From NCBI GenBank assembly GCA_025934595.1, contig JAICXU010000034.1:1-11989 (forward strand): a DNA stretch of 11,989 nt, written 5' to 3'. Position numbers and translations under genes: made by a program. Positions 1-6,814 of the stretch are shown piece after piece. The notes below the pieces were generated by a model. It searched no databases. It saw nothing but the letters and a program-made list of their open reading frames with translations, and was not told the DNA's origin. Numbering within the stretch: the stretch's first letter is position 1; every line of letters begins with the position of its first letter. The stretch is from Polyangiaceae bacterium. Its GTDB lineage: Bacteria; Myxococcota_A; Polyangia; Polyangiales; Polyangiaceae.

Positions 1-114
1 GACCTCGACCTCGACCTCGACCTCGACCTCGACCTCGACCTCGACCTCGACCTCGACCTCGACCTCGACCTCGACCTCGACCTCGACCTCGACCTCGACC
101 TCGACCTCGACCTC
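1..114. repeat. Perfect hexanucleotide tandem array, GACCTC x 19
   Basis: Nineteen uninterrupted copies of GACCTC (GAGGTC on the minus strand) fill positions 1-114. The array runs off the left edge, so its full length is unknown. A degenerate copy (TACTTC, 115-120) follows. The last base of the array is the third base of the TAG stop codon of the sulfatase-like gene, so the array abuts that coding end exactly. In the three plus-strand frames it would read as Asp-Leu, Thr-Ser or Pro-Arg dipeptides, and none contains a stop. I see no gene using it inside the window. The lack of any variation between copies suggests recent slippage expansion or an assembly artefact. Confidence 0.97.
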
Positions 115-1991
115 TACTTCAACACCGCATCCGGAAAGCGCTCGTTGGCCACGGTCAGCATTTCCGCGGGGCACGCGGAGGCAGCCAGCGGGTGCTTTTC
201 CGCGGGATCAGACGTGAGATCGAAGCAAGCCCAAGGCGCACCGGCCGTGAGCAACTTCTTCTCACCTTGCATCACGCCGTAGACGGGACGATCGCCGAGC
301 CACACGCCGCTCACCGTCGACATCGCGACGATGGGCTCCTCGGCGGGTGCGGGTCGGAAGATGGAGCGACCGCGGAGTAGCTGCCCATTCGGAAACGAAG
401 CTCGCGCATCGAAGGCACCGAGCAGATCGAGCACGGACGCGTTGATGTCTTCGCCGTAGACGCGTCGATCTCGAAAGCCGGCGAGCGCGGTCCGCTGGTC
501 GTCGTTCAGGCCATTTTTCCCCGCGAAAACGAAGCCCGGGATGTGAATTTCTTCTTCGAAGAGGCTGTTCAAGTGAAAGAGCGCGCCGTGCTCGCGCAGC
601 TGCTCGCCGTGATCGGATACGAAGAGGGTCACCGTGTCGTCGAACGAAGGCAGCTTGCGAAGCTCCGAATAGAACGACGCCATCGTGCGCTCCTGGAAGA
701 GCACCGAGTTGCGAATTTGATTCCGCAGCGGCTCGGAGCTTCCGGTCTCGAACGGCGAATCGTCGTGTGGCGTGTACGGCTGCAAATTCGGATCGACGCG
801 ATAGGGGTAGTGCGTGTTCGCGAGATGGAGCACGGCGAACCACGGACCGCTCTCTTCCTTCGCGAAGCGGAGCATCCGTGCGGCCGCTTCTTCATCGGGG
901 CAGCCGATGTGGATCTCCTGCACGTCGCCGAAATCCTCACCGGTGACTTTCACGTCGATGGGCGCGTTCTTCAAATAAGGACCGAGCTCGAACGCGCGGA
1001 GATCCTGCGATGCGATGTACGCGGTGCGATATCCCTGCGCCTTCGCGACGTCCCACAAGAACGGTGTCGTGTGCGTTTGCTCGAGCGTCGCGTCTGGGGC
1101 GAGGCCGGTCCACAGCACCATGCATGCCGTGATGGTGCCGGACGATTGCGTGGTCATGCGAAGAAGGCCACTGCGGTCGGGGATGGCCCGGTCGAAAAAT
1201 CGCGACGTGCATCCGTTCGGCGAGGGCTGCGTCGTTTTCTCGGAGCAGAGAATGTCGGCGCGAACGCTCTCGGTGATGACGAGGAGCACGTTCGGCTTGT
1301 GCGCAGGCTTGGGAAGCGGCGGCACGGCGACCGCTTTGCGGTAGGTCAGACCTTGTCGGCGCCGCGGCACGAAGCTGTCGTGCACGTACCCGACGACGGC
1401 GGCTTGCAGCGACGAGTCGGGTGTCGTGAGCCACTCTTGGAGATGAATGTAGTCGGCGGAGAACACGTAGATCGTACCGAGCGCGGCGATGAGCGCGGCC
1501 CACCAACGCGTGCCTCGCGCGATCGCTGCCGCTTGCGAGCGGACGGCGCGTGCGAGGAGGTAGGTGAAAATCGCCCCGACAATCACGCCGGGGACGAGCT
1601 TGATTCCCCACGCCCGCATCCACGACGCCACGGTGCCGTTGAATGCGATGCCGAGCCGTAGCGTGTCGCGCGTGATGTACGCGTCGAACACGTAGAGGTA
1701 GTACGCCTGCACGCCGTACGCGAAGACCGCGAAGGGAAATATGAGGAGAGCGAACGCGGCGACGTACGCCTGCCTCGCGTACCTCCAGGTCGAAAGCGAC
1801 AGACGCGCGAGCGCGTAGAGAACCCCGAGCCAGAGCCCGACGCCGACGATCGAGCTCGCGAACCAACCGAATTTTCCTCGCCACGACAACGCCCAAATCG
1901 AGCGGCCGCGAAACAGGAGATCGATCGCGAATCCGAAGAGAGTCGGTGCGAGAAGTGTGAGAAGAGGAAAAAATCTACGGCGGGGTTCCAC
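114..1991 (-). CDS. Membrane-anchored sulfatase / phosphoethanolamine-transferase-like protein (alkaline phosphatase superfamily)
   Basis: This is a 625-residue protein with about five N-terminal membrane helices (roughly 7-27, 42-64, 72-100, 131-147, 163-179) and a periplasmic catalytic domain from about 233 to 600. This is the plan of EptA, MdoB/OpgB and LtaS enzymes, which move phosphoethanolamine or phosphoglycerol groups onto envelope lipids or glycans. Visible site residues are E241 in NVLLVITES (metal), T288 in GTITACM (likely nucleophile; T286 is an alternative), H394 in ANTHYPY, D460-H461 in VSDHGEQ (metal) and H483 in HIP. The start is GTG at 1991, 13 bases after the coxD stop, with no clear Shine-Dalgarno; no other start is near. 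The close spacing suggests it is the last gene of the oxidase operon, though it has no known respiratory role. The substrate cannot be told from sequence, and a true sulfatase is less likely given the topology. The gene looks complete. Confidence 0.85.
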   Translation of the reverse strand: MEPRRRFFPLLTLLAPTLFGFAIDLLFRGRSIWALSWRGKFGWFASSIVGVGLWLGVLYALARLSLSTWRYARQAYVAAFALLIFPFAVFAYGVQAYYLYVFDAYITRDTLRLGIAFNGTVASWMRAWGIKLVPGVIVGAIFTYLLARAVRSQAAAIARGTRWWAALIAALGTIYVFSADYIHLQEWLTTPDSSLQAAVVGYVHDSFVPRRRQGLTYRKAVAVPPLPKPAHKPNVLLVITESVRADILCSEKTTQPSPNGCTSRFFDRAIPDRSGLLRMTTQSSGTITACMVLWTGLAPDATLEQTHTTPFLWDVAKAQGYRTAYIASQDLRAFELGPYLKNAPIDVKVTGEDFGDVQEIHIGCPDEEAAARMLRFAKEESGPWFAVLHLANTHYPYRVDPNLQPYTPHDDSPFETGSSEPLRNQIRNSVLFQERTMASFYSELRKLPSFDDTVTLFVSDHGEQLREHGALFHLNSLFEEEIHIPGFVFAGKNGLNDDQRTALAGFRDRRVYGEDINASVLDLLGAFDARASFPNGQLLRGRSIFRPAPAEEPIVAMSTVSGVWLGDRPVYGVMQGEKKLLTAGAPWACFDLTSDPAEKHPLAASACPAEMLTVANERFPDAVLK

Positions 1992-2004
1992 TCGACGGGA
2001 AAAG

Positions 2005-2487
2005 CTACTTCACTTCGCTGCCACCGGTCGCCAAGTGCCGCGGCATGTGCTCGTCGTCTTCGTGGGACATGACGGGTTGACCGCCGGGCGCTGCTTTGCC
2101 GGTCTCCGAGAAGACCTCGACGCCTTGCGCGTCGTCGAGCTCGCCGCGTCGCTCGGTGTCGTTCATCGTGTACGCGAAGAAGACGCCGATGAAGAGCAGC
2201 GCGCCGATGAACATGAGAACGTTGAACTTGGCCTCGTGGCGCAAGTGCATGAAGAACGTGGCGACGAGCGCGGCCTTCGTCGAAGCGATGACGACCGCGA
2301 CGACGAGGTTCATCTTGCCGAGCGGCACGTACGCGACGCCGATGGTGAGAAGCGTGAGGCACACGAGCGCGAGGAAGATCGCCACGTAAAACTTGGCGGA
2401 GGCGATGTGCACGTGCACCGCGCCGTCGTCCTGGTGGATCTCGACGGGGGCGTGAACCGATCTGTCGTGAAGGTTTTCGGCGCTCAT
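2005..2487 (-). CDS. coxD: Cytochrome c oxidase subunit IV (CoxD/CtaF type)
   Basis: This 160-residue protein has three predicted membrane helices (about 33-54, 60-80 and 90-107). The STKAALVATFFMHL segment (69-82), with its lysine and FFMHL, is characteristic of the prokaryotic COX4 / caa3 subunit IV family. This small subunit of haem-copper oxidases carries no cofactor and is thought to stabilise the complex. Helices 1 and 2 are joined by a short turn (PLGKMN). The N-terminus is rich in His and acidic residues, and the C-terminal tail (110-160) is hydrophilic with an acidic/His patch, HEDDEHMPRH. It starts with ATG at 2487, preceded by a weak GAGAA, and lies 44 bases after coxC across a small hairpin. 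It is the last oxidase structural gene of the cluster. Confidence 0.9.
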   Translation of the reverse strand: MSAENLHDRSVHAPVEIHQDDGAVHVHIASAKFYVAIFLALVCLTLLTIGVAYVPLGKMNLVVAVVIASTKAALVATFFMHLRHEAKFNVLMFIGALLFIGVFFAYTMNDTERRGELDDAQGVEVFSETGKAAPGGQPVMSHEDDEHMPRHLATGGSEVK

Positions 2488-2498
2488 GGGTTCTCATA

Positions 2499-2516
2499 GC
2501 GCGCAGGCTTGCGCGC
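2499..2516 (-). promoter_or_regulatory. Small inverted repeat between coxC and coxD
   Basis: A perfect 7-bp inverted repeat (GCGCGCA, four-base loop, TGCGCGC) sits in the 44-base gap between the coxC stop and the coxD start. In the minus-strand transcript it would form a very GC-rich hairpin about 11 bases upstream of the coxD ATG. No T-run follows, so it does not look like a standard intrinsic terminator. It could be an mRNA-stability or processing element, or chance in GC-rich DNA. It lies in the largest gap between two genes of this cluster. Confidence 0.45.
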
Positions 2517-2531
2517 GTCTTGGGTAGGTGC

Positions 2532-3263
2532 TCAGTCGATCAAGTAGAGAAGTGGAAAGAGGTAGATCCAGATGAGGTCTACCAAGTGCCAGTAGAGCGC
2601 CGCGATGTCGACGGGCGTGAAGTACTCCTTCGAGAACTCACCGCGCTCGTTGCGACGCCAGATCCAGATGAGGACGCCGATACCCACCATGACGTGCAGC
2701 GCGTGGACGCCGGTCATGATGAAGTAGATGCCGAAGTAAATGTGCGCCTTTGCCGGCAAATCGGGCACTTCGGCGTCGGCGGGAATGGATCCGAAGATCC
2801 CCCCGTATTGATGGCCGAAGTAGTTTCCGGGAAGCAGGCCTTCATGGAACTTGTGGCCGTACTCCAGGTACTTGATGAAGAGGAACATGAAGGCGCAGAT
2901 GATCGTGACGATCAAAAACCGTGAGGTGTTCTTCTGCTGCCCGAGCTGCGCGCATCGAACCGCCATGGCCGCCGTCCAACTGGAGAAGAGGAGGACGATG
3001 GTGTTGGCGCCGCCCATCGGCCGGCTCAAGAGGTGTGAGCAGACCGCAAACGTCTCGGGGTACCAACTCCGGTAGATGCCGTAAGCGACGAAGAGCCCGC
3101 TGAAGAACAGGAGCTCCTGCGCGAGGAACGCCCACATGCCGAGCTTCGCCGTGTCGAACTGCTGCGCCGGCGTGTCGAAATGGTGCGCGAGGAACTTCGG
3201 GTGCGCGTGCTCGTGCTCCTCGTGATCGGAGCCCGGCGCTTCTGACGTGATTGCGTCGCTCAT
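2532..3263 (-). CDS. coxC: Cytochrome c oxidase subunit III
   Basis: This is a 243-residue integral membrane protein of the haem-copper oxidase subunit III family (CoxC/CtaE), which stabilises subunit I and supports proton uptake. Family landmarks are WAFLAQELLFFSGLF (44-58, with E50), GVHALHVMVG (185-194) and YWHLVDLIWIYLFPLLYL near the end (224-241). About five helices are visible, and the N-terminus is His/Glu-rich (HEEHEHAH at 14-21). I chose the ATG at 3263, seven bases after the coxA stop and behind GAGAG. An in-frame ATG at 3302 would add 13 residues but overlap coxA by 32 bases, and it has a less typical N-terminus. The C-terminus ends cleanly at LID. Confidence 0.93.
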   Translation of the reverse strand: MSDAITSEAPGSDHEEHEHAHPKFLAHHFDTPAQQFDTAKLGMWAFLAQELLFFSGLFVAYGIYRSWYPETFAVCSHLLSRPMGGANTIVLLFSSWTAAMAVRCAQLGQQKNTSRFLIVTIICAFMFLFIKYLEYGHKFHEGLLPGNYFGHQYGGIFGSIPADAEVPDLPAKAHIYFGIYFIMTGVHALHVMVGIGVLIWIWRRNERGEFSKEYFTPVDIAALYWHLVDLIWIYLFPLLYLID

Positions 3264-3270
3264 GTCTCTC

Positions 3271-4926
3271 TCAATCCTCGGCGAGCTCTGCTTCGGTGGC
3301 AAGGTGGTAATCGTACGGGCCGCGCGTGATGACCGGCACCTTCGTGAAGTTCGCGAGCGGAGGCGGCGTGGGCGTCTGCCACTCGAGCGCGGCCGAGTTC
3401 CACGGATTGCGCGGGGACTTCTTTCCCTTGAAGAGGGAGTACATCAGGTTGATGCCGACGATCAGAAAGCCCGTGCCGATGAACCATGAGCCCACCGTCG
3501 ATATCTGGTGGAACTTCTCGAACTGCGGCAGGTAGTCGTAATACCGGCGCGGCATGCCACGCGAGCCGAGGACGAACTGGATCCCGAACGTGACGTTGAA
3601 TCCGACGAACGCGAACCAGAAGCCAATCTTCGCGACGAGCTCGTTGTAGAGCTTGCCCGTGAACTTCGGCCACCAGTATTGGAGGCCTCCGACGAATGCG
3701 AACACGGTGCCGCCGACCATGACGTAGTGGAAGTGCGCGACGACGAAGTACGTGTCGTGGAGATGCACGTCGATCGCGAGCATGCCGAGGAACACGCCCG
3801 TGAGACCGCCGATGGTGAACTGAAAAATGAACGCCAACGCATAGAGCATGGGCGACGCAAGGCGGATCGATCCCTTGTAGAGGGTAGCCACCCAACTGAA
3901 GACTTTGACGCCAGAGGGTATGGCGACGAGGAACGTGAGGGCCGAGAACACCATCATCGCGTACTCGCTCATGCCGCTCACGAAGAGATGGTGACCCCAT
4001 ACGAGGAAGCCGAGCACGGCGAGCGCGATCGAGCTCATGGCGACGAACATGTAGCCGTAGATCGCGCGATGGCTGAAGGTCGAGAGGATCTCGTTGATGA
4101 CGGCCATCCCCGGCACGATCATGATGTAGACGGCGGGGTGCGAGTAGAACCAGAAGAAGTGTTGGAAGAGGACCGGATCGCCGCCGAGCTTCGGATCGAA
4201 GATGCCGATTCCGAACGCGCGCTCACAGGTGAGAAGGAGCAGCGTGATCGCGAGGACGGGCGTGGCGAGGATCTGGATGATGCTGGTGGCGTAGAGACCC
4301 CAGATGAAGAGCGGAAGGCGCGTCCAGGTGAGACCCGGCGCGCGCATCTTGTGCACGGTCGCGAGGAAGTTCACACCCGTGAGGATCGACGAGAAGCCCA
4401 TGATGAAGGCTCCCATGATCATCGGGATGACGGCCGAGTGCGTGGTGGTCGAGTACGGGGTGTAGAACGTCCAGCCGGTGTCGACGGCGCCCGTCAACAT
4501 GCTGTAGACGGCGAAGCAGGCGCCGAACGCGTAGATGTAGAGCGACATCAGATTCAGCCGAGGAAACGCGACGTCTTTCGCGCCGAGCTGAATGGGGAGG
4601 ATGATGTTGCCGAGCGCGGCGGGGATCGACGGGATGATGAAGAGAAACACCATGACCACGCCGTGGAGCGTGAACATGCGGTTGTAGGTCTCGGCGCCCA
4701 TGATGGTTTCGCCGCGCGTGAAGAGCTCGAGGCGAACGAGGAGCGCGAAGATGCCGCCCAGCAAGAACGCTGCGGTGACGAGGACCAAGTACATGACCCC
4801 GATGCGCTTGTGGTCGAGCGTGGCAAGCCAGCTCCAGACCCCCTTCGTGACCGTGAGATAGTTCTCGTTCGGATCGGGCGTATCGTGGCTCGCGGTCGGG
4901 ACGTGTGTAGTAGTGGCGGCTCCCAT
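3271..4926 (-). CDS. coxA: Cytochrome c oxidase subunit I, A2-type haem-copper oxidase
   Basis: This 551-residue catalytic subunit, with about twelve helices, reduces O2 to water at the haem a3/CuB centre and pumps protons. Visible ligands are H88 (TLHGVVM) and H400 for haem a, H398 (VVAHFHYVM) for haem a3, and H263, H312 and H313 (WGHH) for CuB. Y267 is the tyrosine expected to cross-link to H263. The helix VI motif is YSHPAVY (261-267): the D-channel glutamate of A1 enzymes (HPEVY) is alanine here, and the Tyr-Ser pair marks the A2 class known from Rhodothermus and Thermus caa3. N107, D118 and N125 match the D-channel entrance, while K341 and T348 match the K-channel. It starts at ATG 4926, 19 bases after coxB, with GAGGA five bases upstream. 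Length is normal for the family. Confidence 0.97.
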   Translation of the reverse strand: MGAATTTHVPTASHDTPDPNENYLTVTKGVWSWLATLDHKRIGVMYLVLVTAAFLLGGIFALLVRLELFTRGETIMGAETYNRMFTLHGVVMVFLFIIPSIPAALGNIILPIQLGAKDVAFPRLNLMSLYIYAFGACFAVYSMLTGAVDTGWTFYTPYSTTTHSAVIPMIMGAFIMGFSSILTGVNFLATVHKMRAPGLTWTRLPLFIWGLYATSIIQILATPVLAITLLLLTCERAFGIGIFDPKLGGDPVLFQHFFWFYSHPAVYIMIVPGMAVINEILSTFSHRAIYGYMFVAMSSIALAVLGFLVWGHHLFVSGMSEYAMMVFSALTFLVAIPSGVKVFSWVATLYKGSIRLASPMLYALAFIFQFTIGGLTGVFLGMLAIDVHLHDTYFVVAHFHYVMVGGTVFAFVGGLQYWWPKFTGKLYNELVAKIGFWFAFVGFNVTFGIQFVLGSRGMPRRYYDYLPQFEKFHQISTVGSWFIGTGFLIVGINLMYSLFKGKKSPRNPWNSAALEWQTPTPPPLANFTKVPVITRGPYDYHLATEAELAED

Positions 4927-4931
4927 AGTTA

Positions 4932-4936
4932 TCCTC
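4932..4936 (-). promoter_or_regulatory. Ribosome binding site of coxA
   Basis: GAGGA on the minus strand, five bases before the ATG at 4926, lies in the 19-base gap after coxB. It supports independent initiation of coxA at this start. Confidence 0.7.
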
Positions 4937-4945
4937 GCGATCCTC

Positions 4946-5884
4946 TTATTTGAGGGTCTTCATGTAGGCGATGATGCCTGAAATCTGTTCGTCATTGAGA
5001 GTGAAGGGGGGCATCTGGACGTTCGTGAAGCCCTGCACGATCTTGGCTTGCGGCTTCAAGATCGATTCATGGACGTAATTGTCGTCCGCGGTGATGGTCT
5101 CACCGGTCTGCAGCGTGACGGGCTTGCCGTACATGCCTTTCCAGGTCGGGCCGTTGCCCTTCGATCCGTCGATGGTGTGGCAGGTGTAGCAAGCGTTCTT
5201 CTTGTAGAGACGCGCGCCGTACGCATCGAGCGGCTCGCCGTCCATGCGATCGCCCTTCTTCAAGAAATCCTCGTAGTCTTTTTCGGCGACGACGTGGATC
5301 TTCGCGAGCATCCCGGAGTGGTCTTTTCCGCAGTATTCCGCGCAGAAAATCTGCATGTCGCCGATGGTGTTCGGCGTGAACGCGATCGAGGAGTACATGC
5401 CCGGCACGGCGTCTTTCTTCAGGCGCGCGCCCGGCACGTAAAAGCTATGCAGCACGTCTTGTGAGCTGATGACGAACTTCACCGGCCGGTTGATGGGGAT
5501 CGTGACCTCGGACGCGTCTTGCTTTCCGTTCGGGTAGGTGAACGTCCAGCTCCACTGCTGACCGCGCACACCGATCTCGATGGAGTTCTCGGCGGCGAGC
5601 GCTTCGTGGGCGTACTCCTTGAACCCCAAGTGGAAGAGCGCCATCACGAAGAAAATCGGAATGACCGTCCACGCGACCTCGAGGGTCGTGTTGTGGGTGA
5701 CCGGCTCGGCCGTGTGTCCCGGACGACGACGGTATCTCCACACGAAGTAAAGCATCGTCCCGGTGATCGCGACGGTGAAGATGACGCTGAACCAGTAGAC
5801 GAACATATAGAGGTCGTCGACGCGCGCGGCGTCGGTCGACAGAGCCTCGGGCAATTGGAAATTGTCGGGTCTGATGTGAATCAC
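4946..5884 (-). CDS. coxB: Cytochrome c oxidase subunit II with fused C-terminal cytochrome c (caa3 type)
   Basis: A 312-residue protein accepts electrons and passes them via CuA to subunit I. Two helices (about 26-49 and 67-88) precede a periplasmic cupredoxin domain. CuA ligands are H146 (VLHSFYVP) and C181, E183, C185, H189 and M192 in CAEYCGKDHSGM. W111/W113 in the GQQWSW motif are the aromatic electron-entry region. A monohaem cytochrome c domain follows, with CYTCH (C232, C235, H236) and likely axial M291 (VQMPPF), so this is a caa3 enzyme with a tethered electron donor. I place the start at GTG 5884: it overlaps the sco stop as GTGA, has GGAG five bases upstream, and gives a normal N-terminus. 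Frame extension upstream to 6094 only reads through sco. No cleavable signal peptide is obvious; the first helix probably serves as the membrane signal. Confidence 0.96.
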   Translation of the reverse strand: MIHIRPDNFQLPEALSTDAARVDDLYMFVYWFSVIFTVAITGTMLYFVWRYRRRPGHTAEPVTHNTTLEVAWTVIPIFFVMALFHLGFKEYAHEALAAENSIEIGVRGQQWSWTFTYPNGKQDASEVTIPINRPVKFVISSQDVLHSFYVPGARLKKDAVPGMYSSIAFTPNTIGDMQIFCAEYCGKDHSGMLAKIHVVAEKDYEDFLKKGDRMDGEPLDAYGARLYKKNACYTCHTIDGSKGNGPTWKGMYGKPVTLQTGETITADDNYVHESILKPQAKIVQGFTNVQMPPFTLNDEQISGIIAYMKTLK

Positions 5885-6810
5885 GGGTTCTCCGCCGGTG
5901 TGTGAGGCTGATGCAAAGTCGAGCCTTGCTCGAGCGAGCTCTTTTTGTCGCGTTCGCGGTTGACCTTCTTCTCCATGCGCCACAGCCAACCGAGCAACGC
6001 GAACAGACAAAGGGCCGAAAATCCCGCGCCGATCTGCATCACGCGTGTCGCGATGATGGTGTATTTCCCGGTCTGCGGGTCGTAGTGGTAGCAATAGAGG
6101 ATCACACGGTCGACGGTGGTGATCGACTTACCCTCCGATGCCTCTAGAATTCCGAACTTGAGGTCGCGCTCTTCGAACGCGAGGCCGTAGAGATAGCGGG
6201 CCATCTCGCCGTTCGGCTTCACGAGCATGAGGACCGAGGGGTGCGCGTACTGGTTTTGGCGCTCGTCGTACTGGTAGCCGAAGCCGACGGCGTTCGCGAC
6301 GCGATCGATCTCCGCTTTCTCGCCGACGAGGTAGTGGAACCCTGCCACCGTTTCGGGATGTCCGTACGCCGAGACGATCTCGTCGCGCTTTTGCTTCGCG
6401 ACTTCCGGAGTGTCGGTGGGATCGATGCTGAGGACGATGACGTCGTAGTCTTTGCCGACGACCTTTCCGTCGGTGTCCGCGAGCGCTTTGAACGTCGTCG
6501 CCGCTGCGTGTTGGATCAAGCTGCAGAGCACCGGGCAGCGGTGGTAGGCGAGGATGAGCGCGATCGGGCGCTTGCCGAAGTACTGCCCGATCGTGACCGC
6601 ATTGCCGTCTTGATCGCGGAAATGCGCTTCGGCGGGGATCGGCGCGTCGAGATGCTCGGTGACGCCGACGTGCGACATCTCCGCGGGGATCGGCGTCGGT
6701 GCCTCATCGTGCGCGAAAGCGCGCGTCTCCGGCGCGATCGCAAGCGACGACAAAGCGATCGCCAAAACGGCGAAGGCTTTTTTCATCGTGCGTGCGAGCG
6801 GAGATTTCAT
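5881..6810 (-). CDS. sco: Sco1/SenC-family copper chaperone with a C-terminal membrane anchor
   Basis: This 309-residue thioredoxin-fold protein belongs to the Sco family, which delivers copper to, or keeps reduced, the CuA site of oxidase subunit II. The copper-binding set is present: C92 and C96 in CPVLC, and H190 in the QNQYAHPSVLML segment. The N-terminus has a signal-like stretch (from the MKKAFAVLAIALSSLAIA segment, likely cut near AFA-H at 33/34). A second hydrophobic helix (about 258-277) sits near the C-terminus, followed by a basic tail (WRMEKKVNRERDKK). This implies a periplasmic domain held by its C-terminal end, whereas classical Sco proteins are anchored N-terminally. The start may be ATG 6810, four bases after the preceding stop, or ATG 6786, which gives a more typical 301-residue precursor; neither has a clear Shine-Dalgarno. 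Its position just before coxB fits CuA maturation. Confidence 0.9.
   Translation of the reverse strand: MKSPLARTMKKAFAVLAIALSSLAIAPETRAFAHDEAPTPIPAEMSHVGVTEHLDAPIPAEAHFRDQDGNAVTIGQYFGKRPIALILAYHRCPVLCSLIQHAAATTFKALADTDGKVVGKDYDVIVLSIDPTDTPEVAKQKRDEIVSAYGHPETVAGFHYLVGEKAEIDRVANAVGFGYQYDERQNQYAHPSVLMLVKPNGEMARYLYGLAFEERDLKFGILEASEGKSITTVDRVILYCYHYDPQTGKYTIIATRVMQIGAGFSALCLFALLGWLWRMEKKVNRERDKKSSLEQGSTLHQPHTPAENP
5890..5896 (-). promoter_or_regulatory. Ribosome binding site deciding the coxB GTG start
   Basis: GGCGGAG lies inside the 3' end of sco, five bases before the GTG at 5884. Together with the GTGA overlap it favours this start over ATG codons further upstream in the same frame. Confidence 0.7.
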
Positions 6811-6814
6811 GAGC

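Noticed and set aside
1..114. Hexamer array considered as a CRISPR or an operon terminator
   Set aside because: It has no spacers, so it is not CRISPR. The repeat does not form a stem followed by a T-run, so it is not a standard terminator.
1..282. Plus-strand open frame through the hexamer array (Asp-Leu repeats) to a TAG at 280-282
   Set aside because: It has no start in the window, and after the repeat it is only antisense to the sulfatase gene. A gene entering from the left cannot be excluded, but nothing here supports one.
543..1661. Open frame of 372 codons on the plus strand, antisense to the sulfatase-like gene
   Set aside because: The composition is that of a GC-rich shadow (Arg/Glu-rich, no motif). 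The minus strand holds a complete catalytic motif set.
3264..3302. Earlier in-frame ATG for coxC at 3302
   Set aside because: It would overlap coxA by 32 bases. The ATG at 3263 gives a seven-base gap and a typical MSDA start. Not fully excluded.
3508..4953. Long open frame of 481 codons on the plus strand, antisense to coxA
   Set aside because: The predicted product is Arg/Glu/Asp-rich with no hydrophobic or domain pattern. It exactly shadows the well-supported coxA, as expected in high-GC DNA.
5885..6094. Upstream extension of the coxB frame to 6094
   Set aside because: It reads through the 3' part of sco in another frame. The GTG at 5884 has a ribosome binding site and yields a normal subunit II N-terminus.
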